Counted from the stretch's first letter, positions 1 to 11,520 are shown. The stretch: 64,000 bases of DNA from Culex pipiens pallens (GCF_016801865.2 NC_068939.1:141551821-141615820), one strand, 5' to 3'. The notes: generated by a model not told the origin, from the sequence alone. Numbers and translations: made by a program.

Positions 1-373
1 AGAACCAATTAAACATGAACCAAATTCTCAACAGCTCTAATCTCTACCGCACCGGGATTTGTAAGACGGAAGTTGTTGAAGCTCCACTGTTTTAAGAGAA
101 TGAGGGAAAATCTCCACGGTATCCACGAGTAAGTTTCGCTTAGAGTTGGATGGATTTTTTTTTGGGAAGGTGAATGCTCTAAGAAGCCAGGAGTTGTTCG
201 AGATCCTGGTGTGTTCACATTTCTAAGGTGATAGATATAAATTTTGCCATCTCTTGTTGGATCAATTCTAAAAATTCTCAATAGTTTTCAATTTCAGAAG
301 CGCCTACGAGTTAGGCAATATTGAAGATTGCTGAATTTTCAACTTGTATTCTCGTCCGGTCCTTCGATTGAAC
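1..373. other. Intergenic, nothing recognised
   Basis: No exon with credible codon use or splice sites is visible. A 90-codon open frame on the minus strand (9-281) has no recognisable domain and no convincing start context. The segment ends at the target duplication of the TIR element that begins at 380. Confidence 0.4.
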
Positions 374-379
374 TACATC

Positions 380-1844
380 CAGGGTGACCACTCAAATCCC
401 ATTTTCAAATTCCCGACTTTTTCCCGACTTTTCCAGAATGCTAAAAAAATACGCATTTCTTATCTAAAGAATGATTTCAAACAAAAAACTTTCTATAAGA
501 AAAGTCAATTTTAACCACCGAAAAAAATTAAATGAATTTAAAAATAATCCAAATTAAGGTATTTTTAGTAAATCAGAAACAGAACAACAATTTGAAAAAA
601 AAACTTCAAAGATGGAATTTAATTATTATGATTCAGAGTAGAAACACAAACAATAAGTATTTGAAAAAATATCGAAATTTCAACAATACTTATAACTAAC
701 ATGTTATTTTTTAAATTGGTAAAAGTATGGTTTTTGATACTTCATTTCATCTGGAAATGACAAAAAGTCAAAGATAACTGAACTTAAAATCTCGTTCCTA
801 TTTTTTTAAATCTTCATCATCATTTTAAATCGAAGAATGATTAAAACATAATTGCTGATATTATGCATTCAAAGGATTTAGAAAAATGTCAAGGAATTTA
901 TATTTTTTTATTTTTTCTGCCAAGTTCCCTTTTTAATTTTGTAATTTTTGATATTGTTTTTTTAATCAATGTTAATTTATCTAGTGGTCAGTATTTAACT
1001 GTTTTTTTTTTTTCAATTTTTATGTTTTTCCACTTATTTTGAGCAAAATGTTTGAAGAGACAATTTTTTTTAACAGTTTTGCAATAACTCTAAACTTTTT
1101 GGTTTTATTTTGCAATTTCAAAATTTTCTTTATGTTTTCAAAACGTTTGTTTTTCAATTTTGGATTTTATTCGATATTTAAGTTTTTCGAAATCTGAAGA
1201 TCATGCTTTATGTATAGTAGGTAATTTACCCATACTCTCAAAAAAAGTTTAAAGGTAACACTTGAAAAAAAACATATTTTTAATTACTTAATGAATTTAG
1301 TTTGAAATTTTACCAAAAAAACCATTTCCAAACTCAAGTTGGAATCTGTTTTCAAATATTAAATCTATGTGACAAAATGAAATAGAATCATAACTCTAAG
1401 CTGGCCATTAGGCTCTATTTTTATATTAGTTGTTCATTAACTTAACCTCTTGTTTGATAAACAAAAATTAATATAGATCATATGATTCATGAAAAATATT
1501 ATGAAGATCTGTGTCAAAGTCTCCAATATTATTTAAGATTTTGAAGGTCTTAAACAGCTTTTCCATACTCAAATATATTGAAATAGTGAAAAGAACCTTA
1601 AATTTAAAGTTAGTTACTAAAGCAGAATTGAACGATTTCAATTTGAAAATTACACAAAATATTACAAAATTATTCAAGAGTTAAAAAATAATTTTCAAAC
1701 AAGTATGCTTAGAATTCCCGACTTTTCCCGACTTTTTGATAAAAAATCATAAATTCCCGACTTTTTCCCGATTTTTGGAGGATTTTGGCGAATTCCCGAC
1801 TTTTTCCCGACTTTCCCGATTTCCCGACTTGAGTGGCCACCCTG
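380..1844. mobile_element. DNA transposon remnant with 16-bp TIRs and TCCCGACTTT subterminal repeats
   Basis: The left end reads CAGGGTGACCACTCAA and the right end is its inverse with one change (TTGAGTGGCCACCCTG). The 6-base direct repeat TACATC lies immediately outside both ends (374-379 and 1845-1850). Just inside each end are runs of TCCCGACTTTTTCCCGACTTTT, two units on the left and about seven on the right (1715-1830). The interior is AT-rich with no transposase reading frame, so the copy is non-autonomous. The CAGGGTGG-type end resembles hAT-like elements, but a 6-base duplication is shorter than the usual 8, so the superfamily is left open. Confidence 0.7.
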
Positions 1845-1873
1845 TACATCAGTGTAAAGCAGGTATTAGAGAG

Positions 1874-2037
1874 GTCATCCATAAACCACGTAGACACTTT
1901 TTTGGGAATCTGTTACCCCCCCCCCCCCATTCGTGGACAACCGTCCATACAAAAAAAACCTTTGTTGTATGGATCAAGGACAACCGCCATACCCTCCCCC
2001 CCCTCCCCCTAAAGTGTCTACGTGGTTTATGGATGGC
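1874..2037. mobile_element. Short palindromic MITE, CCATAAACCACGT family, copy 1
   Basis: The ends are inverted repeats containing CATAAACCACGT and ACGTGGTTTATG, each joined to a GTGTCTA/TAGACAC block. Inside are a long C run and a second inverted pair around CGTGGACAA and TTGTATGGATC. Near-identical units occur at 15327-15465 and 19841-20010, so this is a dispersed family. The inverted repeat also creates spurious open frames translating as MSTWFMDGP. Confidence 0.75.
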
Positions 2038-2066
2038 CCCAACTATGAAAAACATAAAAAAACAAC

Positions 2067-2203
2067 TGAGCAATTTTTGACAGTTTTGCAGTTTGCCAGA
2101 TTTGTTTGTTTGCCTGGATTTGTTAAGTTTGCGAGTTTGACAAACTGTCAAACACGAAAAAGCGCGAGTTTGTTGATTTGTTTGCGGTAGTGTAATAGCT
2201 CCT
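2067..2203. mobile_element. Partial MITE, GGAGCTATTA / CAAACAAACTCGC family
   Basis: The right part is recognisable: TGTCAAACACGAAAAAG, then GCGAGTTTG and TTTGCGGTAGTGTAATAGCTCC. The left terminal repeat is missing or degenerate. A complete relative lies at 2484-2628 and another at 52219-52402. Confidence 0.55.
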
Positions 2204-2483
2204 AAAGTGTGAAGTGACTAAAAAGTGACCCCGTTCGTTTGACAACAGTTAGGGTCAAACCAATTTTTTCTTCAAAGATTAATTTAATGTGGGAAAACTT
2301 TATTTTAATCTTATACAATTCTGGCGCAGCCAATCTTTCAAAACTGGATTTTTTTAAAGGTCCTAAAACAAAGCTTTTCTTTTGCTTATTAGGTGTTTTT
2401 GAATATCCCTGATTTAAGGTGGTTCTAAAAACACCCTAAAAGCAAAAGCTTTTGATTAGATTACACCTAACCTTCTTCTAGTC
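2204..2483. repeat. Decayed repeat with AACACC/GGTGTTTTT inverted blocks
   Basis: Around 2360-2460 are inverted AAAGGTCCTAA...GGTGTTTTTGAA and AAAACACCCTAAAAGCAAAAGC blocks. They resemble the palindromic unit at 29627-29760 and the half unit at 41452-41530. No gene is seen. Confidence 0.4.
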
Positions 2484-2628
2484 AAGGAGCTATTACACTA
2501 CGGCAAACAAACAAACTCGCAATTTTTGACAGTTTGCCAGTTTTTGCCTTGTTTGCGAGTGTAGCAAACTGTCAAGCACGAAAAAGTGCGAGTTTGTTTG
2601 TTTGTTTGCGGTAGTGTAATGGCTCCTT
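2484..2628. mobile_element. Complete 145-bp MITE with ~30-bp TIRs
   Basis: The element begins AAGGAGCTATTACACTACGG and ends with the inverse, TAGTGTAATGGCTCCTT. The subterminal parts are CAAACAAACAAACTCGC on the left and GCGAGTTTGTTTGTTTGTTTG on the right. The centre has TGACAGTTTGCCAG and its partner. No coding capacity. The same family lies at 2067-2203, 51320-51452 and 52219-52402. Confidence 0.7.
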
Positions 2629-3388
2629 CATTTGTTAACATCTGTAGTGCGCCACTGAGCGCGAGTTTGAGCACGGAGTGTTCAAACAACAACACATTTC
2701 TGAATGTACAGGAAAGCAAGAAGCGTTTTAGGCAAATATTCGTTGTGAGCACCACGTTGAAAGAAGTTTTGGTACGCCGAATTTTTCTGGGATGGAACAT
2801 TTTATATCCACGAATGCATTGGCGACTTTTTGCCGTGGTTATAAGGCTTTCTAAGCCCAGTGAAAAAAATATAATTTAACTCAAAAATGACGAACTCCTC
2901 GTCACAGTGTCCTGATGCAAACAATGATCGAGCTGTAGCTGTCACAGCCCTGCGAATTATGTTGTCTGACATATCGGGCAGCCAGTCAAAAAAACCAGCT
3001 AGAAGTCGCCTGACAAAAAAATTTTTGCTAGAAAGAGATAGGAAACCTGATGCAAACAAACGTCCAGCTGTCATGTAAATATACTTTCAATGTGTTGGTA
3101 AATTTGTGACTAGAAAGCCTTATAGCGCCACAACTCGATTTTAATTTAAATAAGAGTGTTTTGAGTGGCACTGGGCATAATACATTTTTCCCCCACCTTA
3201 ATTTTTTTTTCTTCGGGAAGCCGCAAAAAATACAAATTTGAAAATCAAACCCTTCCCTAACACGGATGTAAACTTCAAGTACCTAGATTTCATAACACTT
3301 TCATGAAATCTAGCGTTTTTGAAGAACAAAATTATTTAACATGAACTAGGTTATTCAACGCTATTCTGGGTATGTCACGGCATAACTA
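2629..3388. other. Intergenic, no gene recognised
   Basis: Short overlapping open frames on both strands around 2802-3078 contain repeated GATGCAAACAA and GTCAAAAAA words and look like decayed repeat rather than protein. No splice-bounded exon is supported. Confidence 0.35.
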
Positions 3389-4311
3389 GGGGAAATCTAC
3401 CCATTTTAATCCTAATAAGCGGTCGTGTTTGAATGATGCTGGATAATCTAGAGTCTCCCTTGAATTTTACTAAAACCAAGTACACCAACGAGTAGAGCAA
3501 GTTTTTGTGAACATTTCTGTTTATTTTCACTTTCACTAAAAGTTATTCTATTTCTTTACCGAGCATTTAACAAAAAAAAATTCCCAAGGGTATTCTAATC
3601 GAGGCGAATGCATTGGGCCACGCCCATTTTTCTAATATCGGCTTAGTTCTTTTTTCTTCCAACACTCTGTCGAGTGTTGCCATTTGCGCTGACAGTTCAA
3701 ACGAACACTCACGAAAAGTGGCATTTATAGGGAAAGTTTCCTGGCATCGCTGGCTGTGCTGCTGGTGGTGTGGACGGCCAGCCTTTGTTCTTTTTTGCCT
3801 TCGTCTCTCGCTCGGTTTTCTTCAGCCTTCGAGTGGAATGCAAAGTGAAAATTGAAACGTCAAACGACTTGGCGCGTTTGTTTTTTTGATGGCGCTTGCT
3901 AATTTATTACATTTTTCGGGATTATTCTTCAATTGAGTGCCTTAATAATGATCAAAAGAACATGTTGCCGGTAGTTGGAAGCAATTTCATATCTTAAGCG
4001 CCGTGAAAAAGTAAGCGAAAGTGAAAAGTTAATTTTGGCTATATTCATTAAGCGTTTGAGGGATTCTCGTGTGTGTCACTGTGTGTGCCAACAAAATTAT
4101 GAGAAGTGGTCTCGCAAAATACAAATTATGATCAAAAGTGCATTAAATGTGATCTTTTTCGCCAGTAAGTGGCATACATTTGCGTGCTTACTCGAGGCGG
4201 TGCTGTTGCTGGTAAGTTTATAGCCCAAATAGTATTTTTGGAGCTTTAATCGAGCATCAAACTCTCCATATGACGAAGATAGGTTTTTGATTGGAAAGGG
4301 TAGATTTCCCC
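3389..4311. mobile_element. Candidate TA-flanked TIR element enclosing unrelated DNA
   Basis: The ends GGGGAAATCTACCC (left) and GGGTAGATTTCCCC (right) are exact inverse repeats and both are flanked by TA, as in Tc1/mariner-type MITEs. Two 240-bp units at 59495-59734 and 63741-63980 have similar ends. This unit is 923 bp. Its interior (3640-4210) is less AT-rich and includes a donor-like GGTAAGTTT at about 4209, so it could hold captured host 5' UTR sequence. Pairing of the two ends is an inference. Confidence 0.45.
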
Positions 4312-5200
4312 TACTCTGACTTTTCTATAACAAGACTTTTCCAGACTCGCGGAAGTTTCGTAAAACTTTTCCAGTTTTTCCGTGTTGCAAACATTTTATG
4401 ACACCCGATCTTATGAATGTTTTCAAAATATTTAAATTGAAATACCTATATCGAAAATATCAAGAGCAAGTTAATTCACAGCAATAAATTAACATTCCGA
4501 CGAATTAAACTTCACCGATCAAAGCCGGTGGGACGCGCTCTCAGTCGCTCCGTTTACTATTTAAAAAGCGAAAACTCATCGCTTGCGATCTACTGCGGCG
4601 ATCTAGTTGCTACTATAGAGAATTTGCAGCAAAGCTAAAAGACGCGTGTCGCCACCTATAAACAAATAGCGTAAACCTATGATTTTTAGAAAAAATGTGT
4701 TTTTTCCTTCCTAATCAACATTTTTATAAAACTTATGCCGGATTTGGACGAGAAAAATTATTTCCAACAATTTGGTGTATAACTTTCCAATATTTGTTTG
4801 ATTTTTCTATGAGAAAACTGTAAATTTAGAAAAAGATAGTAATTTGGACTATTTGGCAAGAAAGTCTGTCAAAAATCAATACAAATTGTTGAATTTACGT
4901 TAACACATCTGTTATCAACTATATAACTGGTTATTTCCTTGGTATATACAGGGAAACTCATTTTTTCGTGTTCCAAAACATGTTTTTTAAAGAAAAAGGT
5001 CACAAATTTTTGCGCGCCCAAAAGTTGATGTTCATTATTTTAAAGCAAAAAATTTTTCTCGTCTTTTGCAACAAGTTTCATGAAGATTGATGCAGGGAAT
5101 CATGAGAAATAAGCGATTTTGTTCTTCAATCCAGCAGAAAGGAATACGATTTTTGGCATGTAACCTCATTTTGGCGCCACCTTCATTTGAAACACAGTCG
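4312..5200. other. AT-rich intergenic DNA
   Basis: No exon or repeat structure is recognised beyond poly-T and poly-A tracts. Codon use in the open frames is poor. Confidence 0.35.
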
Positions 5201-6600
5201 CGCTGCAAAACCTCAATTGCCGCTGCTGAAGAACTAGCAACAGCCAGCACCATTATTACATGAAACTCGCGGATCGCCTGGTTGGCCAACCAGCCAAAGC
5301 GGCCGTGCCGCGAATGAAGAAAGATAGTGGGAAAGGAACAACAAAAAAAAAGCAGAGGAAAAATCTGATGACGACGACGGTTCAAAGAGGAACGCGCTAA
5401 GCGCAACTGATTCTGCTGCTAGTTGTGGACCTGCTGCCGCTACTTCTCCCTCCGCAGGCCACTTCTTCGTGGGTGCCCCCTCGCGAACCCGGAGAGACAG
5501 GGCAGCAGCAGCCTGAGTGTGTGTATAATAAGCGTGAAGAAGAGTTCGTTCGCCCCTTCCCCCGCGCGAGCGCGCACACACACACACTCCCAGTGGAACC
5601 ACCTCTCCCGGTAGATGTGGATGACCCGTGCGCTGACGTTCTGGAATCGATTCCAGCGGGTTCAACCGGGTTAAGAGTCAGCTTTTCCTTCTTTTCGACC
5701 AGTCTTCACGATCCACAGACAGGGCCCAGGGGAGAAAGGCGAATATTCATACACGGCCGCCATCATGCTTCTTCTCGGGTGTTGGACATGGGGCGAGAAT
5801 TTTTGCTTTCTTTCCTACCCGGAACCGTGTACCGCTAGGACGCCGGAATGTACGGCGTTGCTGCGAATGTTTTGCAGTTTTTCCAAATTTGCTTCAAATG
5901 AGACTTGTTTCCTTAGGGCTAGGAAAAATCTTCTGTTCCCCCGAGGGGCGGTCATCGGCGACACAGAGGAAGGTAGAGGCAGTGAGCGGCGCCGCCGCCG
6001 GATGAAAAAATCGAGCACTTACAATTTTTGCACTGCGCTTCTCCTCCGGAAAAGGTAATCCGATACACACTAACACGCACACGGTGCACACCTTTGTGCT
6101 GGCAGGTTCCACGGGGACACCACGGATCGGACACACAACGACGGACCAGAAGGAAGAAAAACGCACCAGAGAACCGTCCGGGAACGGATGCGACGACGAT
6201 CGAACTGCGGCGACGATGACAAAATTACACTCTTCGCACACAAATTGACCACGTAGTCGGTTCGCCAAGAGCCAAAGGTGAGCACCGATGACAGTTGCGA
6301 AATTTAAAGACAGAATTTGGGACTTCAATTTAAAGGAAATTTAACGCTTCCAAGTTTCTCAAAACAAACCCAATGAGTACTCTTACATATTTTAGAAGCT
6401 AACAAGCTCAAAAACGCTTTAAAATTACAGTTTTGTCTTTAAAAATCGCAATAAATCGACTTCGAAATTCGCCGGTAGCACGGTAAACACCCAAGTATCT
6501 TGGGCTGTTGCGAAAACACACGCACACCACGAGCTTGGACTGCTCGCGGTCTCACTCACACGCGCACGCACCGCTGACTCGTTTGATTGATTTATTCACC
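5200..6600. promoter_or_regulatory. Low-repeat GC/CA-rich block, possible promoter and 5' UTR
   Basis: Base composition rises sharply relative to both flanks. CA/TG-rich tracts occur (5575-5590, 6500-6560), together with CAG/GCAGCAG runs, CGCC repeats (5988-6000) and overlapping open frames on both strands with no recognisable domain. This is the look of an insect promoter plus untranslated exons. Donor-like sites on + occur at 6053 (AAAAGGTAATCC) and 6279 (AAAGGTGAGCAC), so a non-coding first exon is possible. The associated coding exons are not visible and the direction is undecided. Confidence 0.3.
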
Positions 6601-6639
6601 ACGATGGCTCTAGTACTGCAATTTTTGGTACGTTCGTTT

Positions 6640-7320
6640 GAGGGCTAGTTCCGCACTGAGTGCCGCACTCAGAGCTGTCAAAGTGTTTTTTTGAAGAAAC
6701 TCGCGCTAGTTCCGCACGAGTTTCGCCGCCATCTTGAAACTGAAACTTTAGAGAGTTATCTACGTGCGCATGTATTGCGTATACGTACACGAACAAAATT
6801 GAGGTTAAATTTTGTACCAGCCAGCAAAACAAATGGTGCGCTAGTGTGCGTGAGATCGCCCTTAAGGTGTATTCACATTATACCGCATCCGCAGCCGCAG
6901 CCGCATCCGCACAAAATTTGACAGTACGGACGCACAGTGCGGACGCGATTTCTCCAATGCATTTCATATGCAGCCATTCACACTGTTCCGCATCCGTATC
7001 CGCAGTACGGATCCGTATACGGATGCGGAACAGTGTGAATGGCTGCATATGAAATGCATTGGAGAAATCGCGTCCGCACTGTGCGTCCGTACTGTCAAAT
7101 TTTGTGCGGATGCGGCTGCGGCTGCGGATGCGGTATAATGTGAATACACCTTTAGATAACTCTAGTGCCGCACTCGATACACTGGAGCTGAAAATCGCAC
7201 TTTGCTGAGTTCGTTTTCGCACCTCCCCATACGATTTTTTCAGTTCAACTACGATTGCACTTTTTTATATAGTCGAACTGAAAAAATGGAAAAAATCGTA
7301 TGAAAAAGTGCGAAAATAAC
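6640..7320. repeat. Composite repeat carrying a nested MITE
   Basis: The segment at 6745-6850 is homologous, same content in opposite orientation, to 35131-35240, where the RTE-like LINE inserted. The right flank (7152-7175) inverts words found at 6650-6760 (AGATAACTCTAGTGCCGCAC). 7195-7315 holds an imperfect palindrome around CATACGATTTTTTCAGTTCAACTA; related pieces occur at 36300-36400 and in 40469-40625. Confidence 0.5.
6865..7151. mobile_element. 287-bp near-perfect palindromic MITE with TTA duplications
   Basis: Two arms of about 140 bases are almost exact inverse copies, from AGGTGTATTCACATTATACC on the left to its inverse at 7132-7151. They meet near 7010 at GTACGG/ATCCGTATACGG. The 3-base duplication TTA abuts both ends (6862-6864, 7152-7154). 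The TTA target and lack of coding capacity fit PIF/Harbinger-derived MITEs. Near identity of the arms implies recent insertion or gene conversion. The CCGCATCCGCAG-type repeats make it unusually GC-rich for this region. Confidence 0.8.
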
Positions 7321-8740
7321 AAAGCGTCCCCCTCAATGACAGCAGGGTGATATAGACGTTGGTGATTTCAAAAGAAGTTATGTTTGTTTTTTTTTTTTCA
7401 AATAAAATTACGGAAATAATGTTTTATTGAATTTGGATGATCAAGTATCAATAAAAGCAAGGTTTTTCATCGTTTGTTATCATTAGAACATCTTATTTTG
7501 CTTTTATATTAAAATGGGAATTGAAAATGGGTGCTCAACATTCAAATGCGTTTTTCTCAAAAAGGATGGTGTATACATGATGCTTTTTGAAATGTTGGCA
7601 TCGATATAGTATTGAACGGCATGTCGCTGCTTAAACGCAGCAAAACCTGTTGCGTTGCAGACATCATCTCTAATTGGGACGTAAGATTCAAGTACATAGA
7701 GTGTTAGGCCAAATGCGATGTGACATAATATTTTCTGACTAGCTGTTCACATGAAACTGATGAACGGTCTACTTGTTTGTGATTCTTTTTAAGACTCTTT
7801 TCAGGAGGGCAGGCAAGTGGTAAGATATTGGATATGTCGATAAAATGTTCATTGAACACCATCATGATCAGCAAATAGGCTTTTCAACCGCTTCTGGGAA
7901 ACCTATTATCTAGATGCTTTTTGGATTTGCATTGCATGTATGACGTCACCTTACTTGCCAATAATATGTGGCATCCAAGGTGGCGTCGCGTCTTTTTCAA
8001 CCAAGAAAATTCTACTTTCAACGTTTCTGTCAGGCATCCCCTTTTGTTTGAGGATCAGAATACTAACTACCTATATAAATATTCACCATGCTTGAGGTTT
8101 GCTGCAGTTGACGAGAATAAGTAGAAAGGTTGTCGTATAAGCCTAATATTTGGTTGTTCCGGTTCGTTGATATTATTCAGTACGGGAACAGGGGCACTGA
8201 AGTCCGAGATTCCCGTTGTGTTGGGGCGGTTTCTAGCGGCGTTCCACCATCGATGTCGGCCTTCTATTCATCAAGGTCTTTGATCTTGACGAAAGACGAC
8301 AATTCCATTGGCTCGGTTTCTTGCGCATTCCAGCAGGGGCACTAAAGTGCGGATGCGCACTCGTTTTTGGGGCCATCTGCATCTACGTTTTGTCCGTCGA
8401 CGTTATTCACCTTAACGAAATACAAGATTCCCGTTGGCGCGAATTTGAGGACGTTCCAGGCACTAAACTCCTGAATGTTACTTTTGGTTCGAAGTGGAGC
8501 CTGACCAACGACATCTAAGTTTTCGCGAACGTAGTGCTCGACCGGTCCTTAGCAAAGAGAAAAACTATTTCAATGTGTTGGAACAGTTTTAATCAAGTCA
8601 GTCTGAACACAGGTGTGTTACCTCCGGTTTGATTTTTGCCAAAGTCATTTAAGGCAACGACGTCTTTTACCAGTCGGTGGTTCCTGATCCTGAGTGCAGT
8701 CGATGTGATAATAAAAATATTATTTTCTTTTCGCTATTTA
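7321..8740. other. Gene-free stretch with possible decayed coding relic
   Basis: The first part is AT-rich. Around 7900-8520 composition becomes more balanced with several 60-70 codon open frames on +, but no domain, splice pair or family is recognisable. It may be a decayed transposon or pseudogene. Confidence 0.3.
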
Positions 8741-8744
8741 CGAC

Positions 8745-8910
8745 CCTGTTTGAAAAATGTCGCACGTCGTACGAGTTGTCGCACGGTTTTGATTTTACCG
8801 TTTCGATATCGATTGGTCGAAAGAGCGACAAACGAACGACAAACACTCGACATGCATGACATTGGTTTTTCGCATCGATTTTTTGACAGATTGACGAATC
8901 GCCCGTGTCG
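8745..8910. repeat. GTCG-rich inverted segment, left partner
   Basis: Contains GTCGCACGTCGTACGAG, TGTCGCACGGTTTTG, GACAAACGAACGACAAACAC and TGACATTGG words. The inverse words (CAAAACCGTGCGAC, GTCGTACGAC) occur at 11300-11515. The two segments bracket the decayed coding relic between them. Confidence 0.45.
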
Positions 8911-9239
8911 ACGAAAATACTTTGACAGTTTGAATCAAGCAAAAACATGTTATGACGAACAGAAGTGCAAGATTGTAGTTAAAAAATACGAATAAATGCA
9001 AACCAAAATTGCAGCATAAAAAGTAAGTTATAACCAGTAGTTAGTTTCGTTGTATTTAAAATTGTTCTTTTTATGGACATCCGGATACCAGGTAACCCGT
9101 GGAACTGTAGTTCGATGCCGGGAATAGCATCGGCCTAACCGCCGCAGTACTACAAACAGTCGGCACCGATCCTGGCCAACACCATCGGGCACGACACAAT
9201 CCAGCTGGGGACAACCGCAGTCTCGTCAAAGTAAATACC

Positions 9240-11215
9240 ACTAACCACTTTCATCGCCCGGTCGCGCTTTTAATAAGAAAGATGCCACTAATCCACTTTA
9301 TTCAATACCGCAGATGCAGTAGGTTCCGTTGCCTCAGCGGTAGCCCCGAATCGTGCCGAGGATCGTGTCAGGGCACACAGGAGGACGTACTGGACAAGAT
9401 TTACAACGATTCAGCGATTCAACCTCCTTTACGACGTTCGCAGCATCTATACCCGGATCCGGAGAACGCCTCCCATAGGAACAGGGGTTCCACTAAATGC
9501 CGTTGAACTAGACTGTTGTAATTACTCGTCACATCATCTTCACCAGGATACTCCGGAACTGAGCGGCCCTCCCGCCGGCATGGGACCGAAGCATTACAAA
9601 TCACCACCACATCTCCACCATCCGCCTCCACTGAATCATCAGCCACCACACGGTCACCAACACGGACCGCCCGTCGTGCCCGTTCCCAAGTCCGAGTTCG
9701 ACGATAACAGGCGTTGTGATGGCGACGGAACCTACGCCTAGACTGCGACGGCCGCCACCGTTGGGATGATTCCTACCAAACAGTCGTGTTAGTCCAACTT
9801 CATCGAGTACGGCGCTGACTTGTGGAGTCCGAACAATTCGTCCGGCAAGCGAAAGTACTCGCGCGATCAGCTGATACCGCTCAAGAATGCGGCAAGAATG
9901 CGGCTCACGAAAAACCGGCTGGATCTTCGTAATTGGTCTAAACCATGGAGGAGGTGCCAACGGGATGGGCATGGATTAGCATCTACGAGATGCTTTTGCC
10001 GACGTTCATCAAGGATTGCATGAGAGATGGGGGCGGAGGAGGAGGAGGCGGTGTGAACATGGGCCAAATGAGACAACAACACATGCCGAAACTAACGTCC
10101 GGATCGCAGCCAAACAAACAATCTCAGCAGGGCATGAATCTGGTGGAGATAATAAGCGTGAACGAGAACAAACGGACCGCCCACATGTTGTCCCTCAGCA
10201 ATTGCACTCGACAGGGTTTTCGTCGTCGTTAATTTAGTGTAACATACTAAGAGTAAGTAAAAAAATAATAACATAATTAATATTAATAATAATATGCGCT
10301 CGTCGTCAAGTAGGAAGCGCCCGTCGCTACTGAGCCTGAAACAAGAAATGAACTCCACACCTGCCTGCGCCATCAACCGAGACAACACCAAGCACCAATC
10401 CAGCAACGGCCTCCACCGTAACAATGATCCCGACGTGGACTGGAGGAAAGCAAAGTACTCGCGTGATCAGCTCAAGAATGCTGCACCGGCTCGCAAAAAG
10501 TCCGTGAATCTGCGCAACAGTTTGGAAAAGATGCTGCAGCCGACATTGATAAAAAAAAATTGCATGGGAGGTGGTAGCGGAAGAGGAGAAAGTGGTGGCA
10601 ACATGGGCCAAATGAGACAACTAAACATGCTGTAACGAGCACCCCGCGGGTCATCAGCGGCCAAGTTCGGTTCGCAGTTAAACAGACAATCCCAGCAGGG
10701 CATGAATCTGCTGCTGGAGTTTACTATGAAAATTCTGGTAAGAATGGCTTAAGCCAACTGTTCGATCAATTTTATTTTTAAAGTGTTTTTTCTTCTAACA
10801 GGTTCAAAGACGATGCAACCGCGCGTCGAACGTCTCAACCCCCTGTAGTTGCCAGAACGCGAATCTACTCGCCGAACTGAGATGGGACCGTCGCCTTGGC
10901 GCACTGCCGGTCCCAAAACATCTGCAAACGTGGTCAAATACAATACGTAGAAGGAAACCGTGCTGGACGCCAAGAACTGGAAGCGTTCCGAAAGAACCGA
11001 TGCCGGCCGCTGTACACTCCCGGCGTCTATGACAAATTGGACAAGGAGACCCTGGCCAAAGAAACGCCTGAACCGACGGAACACCTTCTTCAATCCGCCG
11101 GCCAACTCCTTCAGCACCTTCTTGGCAACCGACCAAACTCCACTGGGAGCGTCAGACAAATCGCGCGTGCAAGAAAAGTAAATTTATTTTCTTCAAAAAG
11201 TGCCAACCCATTGTA
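9240..11215 (+). pseudogene. Decayed, internally duplicated coding relic of an unrecognised gene
   Basis: Open stretches on + are interrupted by stops and frameshifts. One (9510-9740) reads as a His/Pro-rich tract including HHLHHPPPLNHQPPHGHQHG. A later part contains KRKYSRDQL (near 9850) followed by a Gly run and NMGQMRQQHMPK (10030-10090). The same order recurs about 600 bases on: KYSRDQLKNAA near 10455, a Gly/Ser stretch, NMGQMRQLNM (10600), and SQQGMNL in both. The block was therefore duplicated before or during decay. An intron-like TGGTAAGAATG...TTCTAACAG (10737-10800) argues against a spliced retrocopy. YSRDQLI fits the eIF4E-binding Y-x4-L-hydrophobic pattern, but that short motif does not identify the parent gene. 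Low-complexity composition may also exaggerate the resemblance between copies. Confidence 0.45.
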
Positions 11216-11289
11216 AAATAATCTAGATAAATTAAAATGATTAATTAATGCCAAAAACAACTAATTTTAATTGAAACATAACCTAGAAA

Positions 11290-11520
11290 TCCGAAATTAC
11301 AGCGCACGACAAAGGCACGACATCCTAAATAACAAAACCGTGCGACGTCTGTCGAATGTCGTACGACAATGTCGAACAATTTCGATTACCGATCGCACGA
11401 CACACACGACATTTTGGTGCAAAAACGTATGACATTCGCGCGAAAGTCGTACGACATTGTCGTGCGACGTCGTACAATTGCACGGACGACAAACGACGGA
11501 CGTCGGACGGACTTTTCAGT
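11290..11520. repeat. GTCGTACGAC-rich segment, right partner
   Basis: At least ten GTCG/CGAC words occur in 200 bases, several forming the palindrome GTCGTACGAC (near 11357 and 11446). It contains CAAAACCGTGCGAC, the inverse of the word at 8772-8787. Functional meaning is unknown. Confidence 0.45.

Noticed and set aside
5234..5665. 143-codon frame on minus with poly-Ser and poly-Ala
   Set aside because: Low-complexity translation of a GC-rich UTR/promoter-like island; overlapping frames are open on both strands and no domain is seen.
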